64,000 bases of DNA from Clavulina sp. PMI_390 (taxonomy: Eukaryota; Basidiomycota; Agaricomycetes; Cantharellales; Hydnaceae), in contig WIDE01000021.1 in assembly GCA_015039315.1 (NCBI GenBank), positions 372,675 to 436,674 of the forward strand. Direction: 5' to 3'. Shown here in pieces: positions 10,400-20,394 of the stretch. A program made the position numbers and the translations under genes. Below the pieces are notes generated by a model that was not told the DNA's origin, searched no databases, and saw nothing but the letters and a program-made list of their open reading frames with translations. Every line of letters begins with the position of its first letter. The first letter of the stretch is position 1.

Positions 10400-11555
10400 A
10401 TGATCACGAGGCTTCTAAGCAAATCTGCTCCTCCAGCTGCCCGCTCTTGGTCTGCCCGGAGTTTGACAACAACCTCTCAACATGGTACTATTCCCAGGCC
10501 TCACTCCCTTGGTAGACGATATATCTGAAACCTTTCAACGCCCGAATTTATCGCTCCATGATATGAGCAGAGTCTTATGCTGAAGCGATGGCTTTAATCA
10601 AAGCTAAAGGCTATCGTAAGACATCCGCTTCTTTTGAACCAAGGCAGATACCAAGTCCTTTGTTTAAGGCTTTTCTTTTAGACGTAGGCTCTGTGTGGGA
10701 ACAGCCGGTTGCATGGGGCGAGAGCGATTCGTTCAGGTTCGTATGCTCCACGTTTCAATGTTGTGATGTGCCGGTTGATTGAAACCCAACTCAACACGTG
10801 AACCGGTCGGACACCGGCATCTCATTCTGCACAGACATATCAACAACGTGCATTATGGTGAGGCTCTCGTATGCTAAAACACTTCGATGCCACTGAGCCT
10901 ATATCATATTCGGTGGTCCTTTGTGATATGATGCCATCTACTTTCCAGCTCGATACGCCGAAAGCGTAATGCCTTTTAAGCCATTGATTGCCTTTGTCAC
11001 TTTCTGACTCTCATTTGCTTTCAGGGGAGAATTCGCTTCATGGAACAAATGGCTCTTGATACTAAGGGTCCTCAAGGAGTGAAGGATCTTTTGGCAGGCC
11101 AGGGGATAGGGCTGATCCTCAAGAAGCTCACAATCAACTATCGAGTGCGTACTATTTCCATTCAAGCATTCTCCCACATTCACATGGTGCTAAACTAATG
11201 TTCTTGCTGAACAGCGGCCAGTTGTGTACCCAGATACGGTGCGCCACTGTCGATTTTCTCCCTCTATCACCCTCATGTTCTTTTTCCTCCTGGCATCGCT
11301 CTAACATTCTGCGCTCTCCACCCCCACTCACGTTGATGGTGCATTCAACAGCTCCTCATCGCTCAGAAACCACATACTCTCGAACCAACCGCGTTTAGCC
11401 ACACCACACTTTTCTATAGCCTTGCACATAACAAGCCAGTCGCCACCGCCGAGTCTGTCTGCGTATGGTACGATTATGAGAGGTTCTGTAAGACAGAGGG
11501 TCCAACGGAGATGGTTGAATGGCTACAGCGATGCATGGATAAAACAGATTCATAG
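10400..11555 (+). CDS. Hotdog-fold thioesterase (4HBT-like), probably mitochondrial
   Basis: The gene is scattered over seven exons: 10400-10511, 10571-10736, 10835-10857, 10949-10965, 11025-11144, 11215-11238 and 11352-11555. They sum to 666 bases, 221 residues, and all junctions agree in phase. The N-terminus (MITRLLSKSAPPAARSWSAR) is basic, Ser-rich and lacks acids, like a mitochondrial presequence. The core reads DSFRHINNVHYARYAESGRI, RFMEQMALD, LKKLTINYRRPVVYPDTLLI and FYSLAHNKPVATAESVCVWY. The HINN block and the YRRPVVYPDT strand are typical of the 4-hydroxybenzoyl-CoA thioesterase/acyl-CoA thioesterase fold. It probably hydrolyses an acyl-CoA; the substrate is unknown. Three exons are only 17-24 bases long. 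It starts 157 bases after the GH7 stop on the same strand. Confidence 0.82.
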
Positions 11556-12041
11556 GCTCATTAGGCTCGCTATAATCCACTCAGTCGATACCTTCGATGT
11601 GATACGCCTAGTTAGCACGATAATATCGAAATTGTGAAACTGCATAGGGGGTTCTATTGCATTGCATATCAATCCAATATAGTGCAGGGGTAGATTATTA
11701 CTTGTAAGGAGGGAACGAAATTAAGCAAAGTAGCGAATAGGGTGGTAGAGTATAGGGTGAATGATAGGTGTGGGAATCGAGGGGATGATGACGTGTAAAG
11801 GGATAGAATACAGGGATTACAGGAATAGAATAAGTTAGTATTGGCGGTGTCGAGCCATTAGGGGGTGGTAGTCCTGTGGCGAGGAGGGGGCTAGGGAGAT
11901 AACGGTGTAGGAGCGGGGTAGACCGCGTAATCTATAGGACGAATCGAGGACAATATGAAACCCAAATGAGGACGAGGTGAATAGGGTGGCATTGGTAGAT
12001 GGATTCGAGCGAGCTCAGCAAGCAAGTGGGACGTGGGGTGT
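11556..12041. other. intergenic, convergent 3' ends
   Basis: AT/GA-rich sequence between the thioesterase and carrier stops. No gene seen. Confidence 0.5.
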
Positions 12042-13468
12042 TCACAAGCTTTCCCATCGCATGATCCCTTCATAGATGGTGAACATCACGGCCGCGTTGG
12101 GTACGACACGCAGCAAATGCGCTGATAAGCCACCATAGAGAGCACGAACACCCTCCTCCGCAATAACGATACGAAGGGTCTGTACAAGACCAGTATACTT
12201 GACTTTCCCGGTTTCAGGAGAGATCGGCTGTCGCAATCTTGTTCGAAGAACCTAATTTCGGAGGTAGATATGCAGAGTTTCGGATGAGAATCGATACTAG
12301 GCAACGAGGGAAAAAGTAGTCAGTCAAGGCATACCTCGTGGGGGTAGGTGATTAGGCTGGCAACAGTCTTAGCCGTCCCTGCACTTCCCAGCATCCCTAA
12401 CCACTGCTGGAATAGCCCGGTCTTGGCACCATCCACGGTTTGACTCTTGCCGTCGCCACCTGTCATCTTCTTCAGCCTCTCATACAGCACCCATTGAATG
12501 ACACCTTCTGTGACTCCGAGATAGGATGCTGTTAGCCCACTATATAGCCCTCTTACGCCTTCTGTGCGGATAATATGCCGGACGCAGTCATACGAGGAGG
12601 TGAAACGAAGGGGAGGGGGTCTTTTAAGGGTCGTCGGCGGTAATGATGATGCAAGTGCTGCTGTAGGGGAGAGGGGTGATGTGGGGAAGAATGAAGGCAC
12701 TGGAGGCTTGGACGACGATGCCAGTTGGAGGCGCGTTTTGACGACCCAGATAGGATTAGTTGCTGTCGAGGTGGCAATCCCTGTGAAGATTGATAGTAGT
12801 TGTTAGTTTATCAGGACAAAAGATGAGTCTCAGTGAAGGTTGAAGGATGTACCTGCACAGGCAGCTGCAGATAGATGGACCAAAGAGTTCTCTTCGCCGT
12901 TGTTGAAGTTAGTCGCAATAATCTGTTTCCCGTTACCGTAGACGAAGAAGTTGATCGATCGTGCTGGTACGGCTCCAGCCAAGGTTGGACCCAATCCCTT
13001 GAACAGTGCCGTAACTCCCTCGAACTTGTAAATGTCTCTGCACATATAGGATGTGGGATTAGATGCACCGAGGATGCATGCAAGAGATAACAACGTAGAA
13101 CTCACCGAAGGATGTGCCCTGTTTCGACAAAGTTCCATAAAACACCTCCAATTCCACCTGGCCGAGGTGCCGGGATGGACACGGAAGGCCCAGCGCCGGC
13201 CAGCGTCAGGGTCGGCGCGACGACTTGTTTCTGCTTAAACATGTCGGATTGTAGTCGTGTTTTCACCACGTCTAAAGGTGATGTTAATGTCGCGCCTGCC
13301 ATTCCTGCCACACTGGAGAGATGGAAAATCTTGTCAATGCATATGACGAAAAATTTTGGACGGAAAAGTAACTTACGCTCCGGCGACAAAGTGCTTCCAG
13401 GAGTTGGATGGGACCCACTTGGGCGCAGCTGCAGTAGCGCTTGTTTCTGCTGGCAGGCTCGTCGACAT
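12042..13468 (-). CDS. Mitochondrial carrier family (SLC25), Rim2-like pyrimidine nucleotide carrier
   Basis: The ATG at 13468 begins MSTSLPAETSATAAA and leads into NSWKHFVAGA. All three carrier repeats are visible after splicing: SPLDVVKTRLQ in repeat 1, NPIWVVKTRLQ in repeat 2 and YPHEVLRTRLRQP in repeat 3, each a form of PX[DE]XX[KR]. The repeats also carry FEGVTALFKGLGPTLAGAVP, EGVRGLYSGLTASYLGV and EGVRALYGGLSAHLLRVVPN. The NPIWVVKTR form of repeat 2 is characteristic of the Rim2/SLC25A33/A36 branch, which exchanges pyrimidine nucleotides across the inner membrane. A Ser/Pro-rich insertion lies in the repeat 2 matrix loop (about PSFFPTSPLSPTAALASSLP), longer than usual. At least five introns. 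The subtype is inferred; carrier membership is seen directly. Confidence 0.88.
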
Positions 13469-13634
13469 TTTTGCGTTCGTTTCTGTCGTGTCCTCTCCAA
13501 GTTAGGCAATTGTATGTGTCGGCCACTCGGCGCTTAGAGCGTTGGTAGCTGTTTGGGTCGTCAACAGGTGACCACAGCCCATCCCTTCTCCCTCTCCGCG
13601 TCGTTTCCCGCCACGATCGAGAGCCCCGGAGGTG
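13469..13634. promoter_or_regulatory. 166-bp bidirectional promoter region
   Basis: The start codons of the mitochondrial carrier (minus) and the 13.6 kb gene (plus) are only 166 bases apart, so both promoters must share this GC-rich stretch. No TATA box is seen. Confidence 0.55.
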
Positions 13635-16603
13635 ATGCTGAGCGCGGTCGTCGACCTGCTTAAGCGCTGGCTCGGTGGCAGCAGGCCCGAGGCGCCCGTC
13701 GTTTACGATGTATGCCTTTGTATTCTATCAGCAGCACGCGTGTGTGGCCCATGCAACGCTCGTCGTCGCAACACGCGTTGAAGACCAGAACTGACGCATT
13801 TCTTGGTTCTAGGCGGCGGTACTCGCTGCATACCCCAGCCTTCCGGCGTTTCAACGCATTCTTCTTCGAGCCCAAGCCCAAAATGACACCAGTGTAAGTG
13901 ATGTCACGTTCCGAAGTGTTCGCACACGAGAGGCTCACAACACGTGTCTTGCGTTCGGTAGCTTCTCCGGCGGGTGCAGGATGCCCAGGATGAACTCATC
14001 AATGCCAACGAGGCCCGTCGCCTTGCTGCCGCTCCTCCGGTCCTTGAGGGGAGTCCCACCATGGTTGGTTGGAAAGTGGATGAACATGCCCAGAGCTCGG
14101 TCATCCAGCTGGGTTTGGACGACGCTCTCAAGAGCACCGTCTTCGAGCCACCGCAGGTGTGTCCCCATCGTTGTCGCACCCTGCGATCTTGTCTGACAAC
14201 CCGTGTGAAACTCGTTTCATCGGTCATTGGCATCAGCCCCGGATGACCCCTCTGCCTTTGAGATCGGAAGAAATGCGACGAATGTTTTACGATTATCACG
14301 ACGTATGTTCTCCTCTCTCTCGCTGGTACATCCTCTCTCTCCACAATGACAGCTAATATATTGCGATCGGCGTCATTGACATGGCTCATCGACCCTCGTC
14401 CGTTTCCAACACAACCCAATAACACTAATAGAATCATCCCGAGTTACGAAATCTGCCTCAGTCACGACGCAATGCTGAAGAACCAATATTCACCATTGAG
14501 GGACTTCACTGGAAAATAACACTCTCAACATCGAATGCAGGGATGATGTCGGTGAGTTTCCCCGCCTTTTTGTTCTTTTTTTCGCCCTTGTCAAAATTGC
14601 CTCCGCCCCTATGCCGACAATCTCACATTTTTGGTTCCGCCCCTGGTCTAGACCTATCTGAACGATGTTACCGATGGTGATGAGGACCTTGCTACCATCC
14701 GGATATCGAGCACCAGACAGCGTGGCTCGCTCATGGACACCGTGAGTATCGTTTTTGCGCCTTCACGTGCGACTGCCTCGTCTTCAGTGGAACGTTCCAT
14801 TCCAAATTCCCCTTACTTCTTGCAACATCGTTGCCCCTTTCCTCTTTGATACTCACGTGAGATTGTTCAATACGTTTTTGCTCACCTCTCTTGTTATAGG
14901 ACTTGGCACATGGATTTCGGCCAGCATCAGCTGGTACAGTGAACATGACCTACCGCCCTGTCAGCCCAGTTGCATCCATCTACGCCCAATCCACACATCG
15001 TCCCACGACCCCTACGCCGGCGCCACCGCCATCTGCCTTCCTCGCACGCTCTGTTGCACCACCACATTCCGGCCAAGCCCAATACGGACAACAAAATGCC
15101 ACCACCTCGCTCTCACGGTCCGCTAGCCGATCTAGCCGCCTACCGAGGATGGCGAGCAAGTTGTCCCTAGCCTCAAGTGTCGATGCTGCAGACGAAGATG
15201 AACCTGGCCCTGTTTATTCGCCGTTAGGATTCTCTACATCAGCTAGAGATGCTTCACCCGTTCGTCCGCGTGCTGGTACTAGCATGTCACACCGGCCCTC
15301 GTCTGGTCAAGGCTCTGGATCTGGCTCCTCTAAGTCTGGGCGGCGTCATTCCGGCATGGGCGTGGGGAGCTTTATCAACTCGCCAAGTTCCCCTTACTCC
15401 CCAGAGGAAGGGGTTGTGAGCAACTCGATGAACAGATCTACTTCGCAGCGCCCAGCTCGTGCACCTCGGACACGTTCATCGCTTGGCGGCCCCAGCGAGT
15501 TGTACGAGGCTGGCCCTGGTCCCCTGAACGACGAGGAAGTGCCTTTGTGGATGTCAACGACGCGACCTTCGAAAATCTATCAACAAACCCTTTCATCACC
15601 TGGTGCAGGGCCTTCAAGATCCATGGGACATTTACCACTAGGCCCAAGTGGCCCGTCGCGGCCGTCATCGAGACAATCAGTCTACGCCGACGCGGCGCAG
15701 TATTGCTTGCCACCTGCACCTACCCCTGGGCGACCTGGACGCCGAGGCTCGACTACTAGTACATCAGCCACCTCGACCACAGCCAGTACAGCTCGGCCGT
15801 CTTCACGACTGGCCCAAAACCAACGGCCACCTAATACTAAACAGGGAAACTCATCCTCATCGACATCAACGCGTGCTTCCGCGTCCTCGACGCGTGCCCA
15901 GACTCGACGAGAGCGAGATTCATCCCCTTCGCCATCCAGTGCCTCTGCTAGTTCATTGTCCAGCTCGTACCACGCACCGATCACCCCTAACAGCAGTGTG
16001 ATAATCCCTGACGTGCAGGTCCGCTCGATGCGTTCCTCGAACAACTTGCGCGGCCGGGGTGCCAAGCCAGGAGTGGTTCTCGGTAGTGACTATGCCGCCC
16101 AGGTCACTCCTCCGCCACCCCAGCAGCTTCCACCTCAAGCGCAGGGCCAGTACCCACCTCGACCTGCTCTCCATCGACGAAAGCGCTCCTCGACTGTGTC
16201 AGAGGAGACGCCCACGCTAAGCTTGAATGCCGCTGCGGCACGCAAGCGCGCGATGATGAGCGCGCGTCCGACAAGGGAAGCTGGGCCCAGCACGCCTAAC
16301 GTTGGTCCAGCTTCACGGAGCCAGAGCCGCGCGTCAACACGTCTCTTAGAGTCAGATCAGGATGGGGATGCAGTTGAGAGCGAGGAAGTAGAACTGCGCC
16401 CGACAGTTATGAGAAAAGGGTCGAGAGCGTCTTTGGCGCGATCACGAAACGCGCCAGTAACAGTGAGAGCCGCGAGGAAGGCGTCTTCAACCTCGGTACG
16501 AGGTTTGGCGACATCAACATCATCGGCGAATTTGGCGAGGAACAATTCTGTACCATCGACTGGTACTGAATTGCCGCTTGAAGCACCCAGGCATCATCCA
16601 TAG
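13635..16603 (+). CDS. Uncharacterised Ser/Pro/Arg-rich protein
   Basis: Not recognised. Spliced from at least seven exons starting MLSAVVDLLKRWLGGSRPEA. Conserved-looking N-terminal parts are VLAAYPSLPAFQRILLRAQA, LLRRVQDAQDELINANEARR (a likely helix), PRMTPLPLRSEEMRRMFYDY, and IFTIEGLHWKITLSTSNAGM followed by STYLNDVTDGDEDLATIRIS. Each join (after 13709, at AGT|GTAAGT near 13895, after EPPQ near 14156, after YDYHD near 14303, after GMMS, after LMDT) keeps phase 0. The last exon from 14900 is a long low-complexity tail of about 560 residues rich in Ser, Pro, Thr, Arg and Ala, probably disordered and phosphorylated. No signal peptide or membrane segment. A role cannot be assigned. It shares its promoter region with the mitochondrial carrier. 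Confidence 0.7.
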
Positions 16604-17320
16604 CGATGATGTCCTCCTGCTCGCACCTCGTCATGGCTAGGCTTGGGTTGATTGGTCGAAGGCTAGATGCGTGCTTGACGGCGTACTGTGTATACCTCGC
16701 CCCATCTGCCTACTTCAATCCCCTTGCTGAGCCTCACCCGTCTTATTCTTGTCACTACCGCATCCTTACTCTCCAATCCCCTCCGCTCCCCCCAGTTGCT
16801 TGACTCCCTGCTGCTATACTCCTCCCTGTTGTTTTCGCTGGTCGTTCCCCCACCGTGGGGTGCCGTGTCCACTTGTGGATTTTTAGTTGATTTTCTTCCT
16901 GGGTCCTCTTGCCACCGCTAGATGTCGGTTAGGATTTCTGTTTATTCCTGCATAATGTGCTATTTCCTTCCCAGTTTTTCCAGTTTTCTTCTTTATACTC
17001 CCTCACGCCTGTGTCATGTCACTTCACGCTGCTCGTTACGCCCACACAACCCACCATCCACCTACAACCTCTTCACATCGTCGGCCTGTTTTGCTATCAT
17101 GCCTCTCGCTCCCTCCCATTCATCATCATACTCATTCCTCATCGAGAGTTCATTTGTACATTGCTACGCATTTCCTGCATCTTCATCCTTATCGCAAAAG
17201 TACATAATGATTTCAGTTTTCAATCGATGACCTGTCGTCTTTCCATTTCCTGCTTAGCCTGCGTAGTGTGATGAAGTAGGGATTGGCCCTTCTAAAAACC
17301 AAAGCCTCAAGGCGTCCTTT
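16604..17320. other. intergenic, pyrimidine-rich
   Basis: C/T-rich sequence downstream of the Ser/Pro-rich gene up to the transposon target site. Frames here (for example 16922-17230) follow base composition and have no motif support. Confidence 0.5.
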
Positions 17321-17328
17321 GTTGAGAC
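17321..17328. repeat. target-site duplication, left copy
   Basis: GTTGAGAC, identical to the copy at 18594-18601 at the other edge of the transposon. Confidence 0.85.
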
Positions 17329-18593
17329 TAGGGTTGCCGAAGTCCCGTCTTGGTCCCGTCCTGAGCCTTTAGTGGAAGACGGGACCAGTAGCGGTCCTCA
17401 AATCGTCAAAAAGTTCAAGATGGGACCGGACCGGGAGCGGGACCGAACTTGCGGTCCCGTTGCGTCCCGTCTGAGTCCGGACCAGGTCCTTTTAAATAAA
17501 AAGTTCTAGGTGCTTTGAGTGAGATTCTATGCGTAGAATAATAGATTCAGTAGCTACTCGACAACGATAACTAAACCTGCTTCTAAAGCGCGCTGCATCC
17601 GATCGTTTCTCTCCTGCTCTACCCACTTGGTCGCACTTGCCTTCTTCTCCCTCTCCCTCTCATCCTTTGCTTGCGCGCGCTCTTTCTGGATCGATGCTTT
17701 GGCTACCTGAATGCTGCCAAAAGTCGATGATCCAAGGTTGTTCCGGAGATAAGTATCGGTGTGTCGGGCGGATGAGAATTTGCTCTCGCATGGCACTAGC
17801 CCTGAATGGCAAGGTAATGGGATTCCATCATTGCAAGGATGGGATACTGTCTCCCATTAGCCTAAGAAACTATGTGCTAGTATTGCATGGTCCAATATCA
17901 AATGGCAAAACTTACTTTCCACCATGTCGGCAAGGGACCTGTTCATGTTTGAATTGAGTTCATGGAACTCATCATCCAAAGTGGAGTCATGCCTGCGAAC
18001 CTCCTTGAGAACAGCAGCACGACGGGTTGATCCCATAACATGAATATTGTCAGAGGGTGGATTCAAGGCTGTAGGGGCATCCCACACTAAGCGTAACTGG
18101 AGCATGCACCGAGTGCTTCCATCTCTTCAACAGTCTTTAGCGTGCCATCTGGCTTTCAATGCTGGGTTGTCGGGATCAAGAACAGTATGTCCCATAGTCT
18201 GGGGAGGACTTGCTTGGAGTTTTTTTCGGAGGAGAAGGGGGAAGGTGTCATGTCCTCAACCCTAAAAATCGCAGTGCCCGCTCGCTTGCTCTGCCCGCCA
18301 TCACATTTTGCCAGGAGTCGGTCATCTTTCAATAAAAAAAATTGCAACTAATACAGTTTCTTGATGTATCCTGCTCCATCTTGTAGCAGTACTTGCTTAA
18401 ATACGCCATTTTTCCGTGCGTCCTTGCGTCCCGTCTCAATCCAGTCCCGTCCCAAAAACTCCAGCTTAGGGCAAGACGGGACGCGAAAAATTCTTGTGGG
18501 GCGGGACGTGGACCGGACAAGGACCGGACCAGCGGTCTCGGTCCCGTCTCGGCCGCGGTCCCGGCGGTCTTGGACGGGACCACGGCAACCCTA
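17329..18593. mobile_element. hAT-like short DNA transposon, 1265 bp
   Basis: The ends are inverted copies of each other. The left end reads TAGGGTTGCCGAAGTCCCGTC; the right end, reverse complemented, reads TAGGGTTGCCGTGGTCCCGTC (19 of 21 identical). The 8 bases GTTGAGAC stand directly outside both ends (17321-17328 and 18594-18601), a perfect target-site duplication. An 8-bp duplication and TAGGG-type ends are hallmarks of hAT elements. Many GGTCCCG/CGGGACC copies lie just inside both ends, like the subterminal transposase-binding repeats of hAT elements. The interior has only short minus-strand frames (such as 17554-17796, ending in a charged coil) and no recognisable transposase, so it is probably non-autonomous. 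It sits about 130 bases upstream of an F-box gene. Confidence 0.85.
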
Positions 18594-18601
18594 GTTGAGA
18601 C
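18594..18601. repeat. target-site duplication, right copy
   Basis: GTTGAGAC, identical to the copy at 17321-17328. The perfect match suggests the insertion is not old. Confidence 0.85.
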
Positions 18602-18726
18602 GCACGTGACTGTCTCCTCCACACCAACTGAGCGCCATCGCACAAACGGAGTCGGCTTCATCCTCGGTCTATTCCAACCCAAAACGACTATCTAAATGGT
18701 AGGTTTCCAGATACACCAAAACACCT

Positions 18727-20085
18727 ATGTCGCTAATTGTTTCGATCGATGTCACGACACTGAGATCCAATCGTTCACTCTCTCAAGAGCCACTTGACTT
18801 TGCGAAGATATTCTCGCTGCCAGAACTCAGAGCAGAAGTGATTTCGCATTTAGAAATAAATGATTTGAAAAGTTATTCTCTCTGTTCTGTCATGTTTCGC
18901 GCTGACGCCGGCCCCTTCATGTGGGCCAATGTCGTGCTGAAACCGATCCAGGATGATTATAGTGAAAGTCGCCTGTCAAAATTCGCAACCTTTTTATTGG
19001 ATTCGCCTAGCCGAGCTAGCACGATCAAATCGCTCGCTATCACTGCGTATTTGGGGACGGACACCAAACGACTTTCACACATTTTTCCTTACACAAATAA
19101 GCAAGATGCGTCATTCTGGTCCAGAGTTGGCACTGCATTGCGCTTGCTGACCAGAACTCGCAGGCTGTCACTGAATATTTACCCTGGGTTCAGTTTTCGG
19201 CGCGATGACTCGGCATCTCAGTTGTGCTCTGTGCTAGTGTCTGCCCCTTTCAAGGATATGTTGTCTACTTTCCGGTACACCGGTTATCATTGCGACATCC
19301 TTCCATTCCTCTGTGCATATAAGAGCCTCACAATTGTGCAGTGTAATGGCCACAAGTGGTTCCCATATGAGCCACTCGATCTGAGGTCCAACTTGGACGC
19401 TCTCTCACAGCTGAAAGTTGCAGCAGGAGACATTGAATTCCTGACATTATTGTCCCAAGGAAATGCGGCCGCAGCGCTCACTATGCTTGCATTCGAGCCC
19501 CGGCCGCACCTCAATACTGGGCCCATGGACCAGCTTGATCTCGGCGCCTTGTGTCGCCGATTTCAAGTCTTAACAGGGCTCAGCTTCTCCTACATGATCA
19601 CTGGAGATTCTCCCTTCACTCTACTCTCATTGCTTCAGCACATTGCCCATCCAGTTCTCGAATCAGTCGAGATTTCAATCGAACTTGTTGCCCGTGAGGT
19701 GCCTCAAGCATTTGGACCCGACTTCCTACTGCAGCTTTTCCGTGATGGAATGCTCAATCGCTGCCTGCCATCGTTACAATCCCTTCACATGATTATTCAA
19801 CATGATGACTTTATCGGCATCCTCCCTCTTACTGAGACCCTCCAGCACGAGTCTCAAACCAAGTGGAATGCGGCCACGATTAAGAAAGCTGCTGAAGAAT
19901 TACAGGAATTCCTGGACAACGAGGTTTTCGAAACGGCTTTGGATAGGGTATGGATTGATTATTATTCAAAACGCTATGGGGCCAACGCTGCCACTCGATT
20001 CAGCGTCACCAAGATAGATGGTGAGTGGGAAGTAGAGACGCGATGTTGTGAATTTGCGGAACGACTACTTGTAATTGACACATAG
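18727..20085 (+). CDS. F-box-like family A protein, tandem copy 1
   Basis: An uninterrupted frame of 452 residues. The F-box-like segment is at about 30-70: IFSLPELRAEVISHLEINDL then KSYSLCSVMFRADAGPFMWA. Family blocks follow: FLLDSPSRASTIKSLAI, LLTRTRRLSLNI, LVSAPFKDMLSTFRYTGY, ALSQLKVAAGDIEFLTLLSQ, IAHPVLESVEISIE, CLPSLQSLHMII and RVWIDYYSKRYGANAATRFS. It is presumably an SCF substrate adaptor; the substrate is unknown. An earlier ATG at 18697 is followed at once by GTAGGT, so a short upstream exon is possible, but the frame does not join simply; I keep the ATG at 18727. It is the first of three same-strand copies. A hAT-like insertion ends about 130 bases upstream. Confidence 0.78.
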   Translation: MSLIVSIDVTTLRSNRSLSQEPLDFAKIFSLPELRAEVISHLEINDLKSYSLCSVMFRADAGPFMWANVVLKPIQDDYSESRLSKFATFLLDSPSRASTIKSLAITAYLGTDTKRLSHIFPYTNKQDASFWSRVGTALRLLTRTRRLSLNIYPGFSFRRDDSASQLCSVLVSAPFKDMLSTFRYTGYHCDILPFLCAYKSLTIVQCNGHKWFPYEPLDLRSNLDALSQLKVAAGDIEFLTLLSQGNAAAALTMLAFEPRPHLNTGPMDQLDLGALCRRFQVLTGLSFSYMITGDSPFTLLSLLQHIAHPVLESVEISIELVAREVPQAFGPDFLLQLFRDGMLNRCLPSLQSLHMIIQHDDFIGILPLTETLQHESQTKWNAATIKKAAEELQEFLDNEVFETALDRVWIDYYSKRYGANAATRFSVTKIDGEWEVETRCCEFAERLLVIDT

Positions 20086-20394
20086 GATTATTTTATTCAA
20101 TTGAACCATTCAACTGAATGTCTATTCTCGCGTACCAACGGATACCTTCGCTCTGTGGTCCGCCTTGAAGGTAGCATAGGACATGATTAGCGTATTACAA
20201 GTTTATGGGGTTGTCAAGTGGAACAATCGAAAGGATTTTGATGTGATGCTCGCATGCTGTGCCAGCGGTATGACGTGACGTGACGATCCCACTTACGCCA
20301 ACTGCCAGTGGAGGGTCTCTCAGCTGTCAACAGAGCCGTGCTGCAGGCAATTCATCCTCAATTGCTTCCAACCTCAAAAGGACACTCAAAATCA

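Noticed and set aside
16922..17271. Overlapping frames in the C/T-rich sequence
   Set aside because: They come from biased composition with few stops; no motif.
17329..18593. Interpreting the GGGACC-rich blocks as a CpG-type promoter or simple repeat
   Set aside because: They are confined to the two subterminal zones of an element with matching inverted ends and a target duplication.
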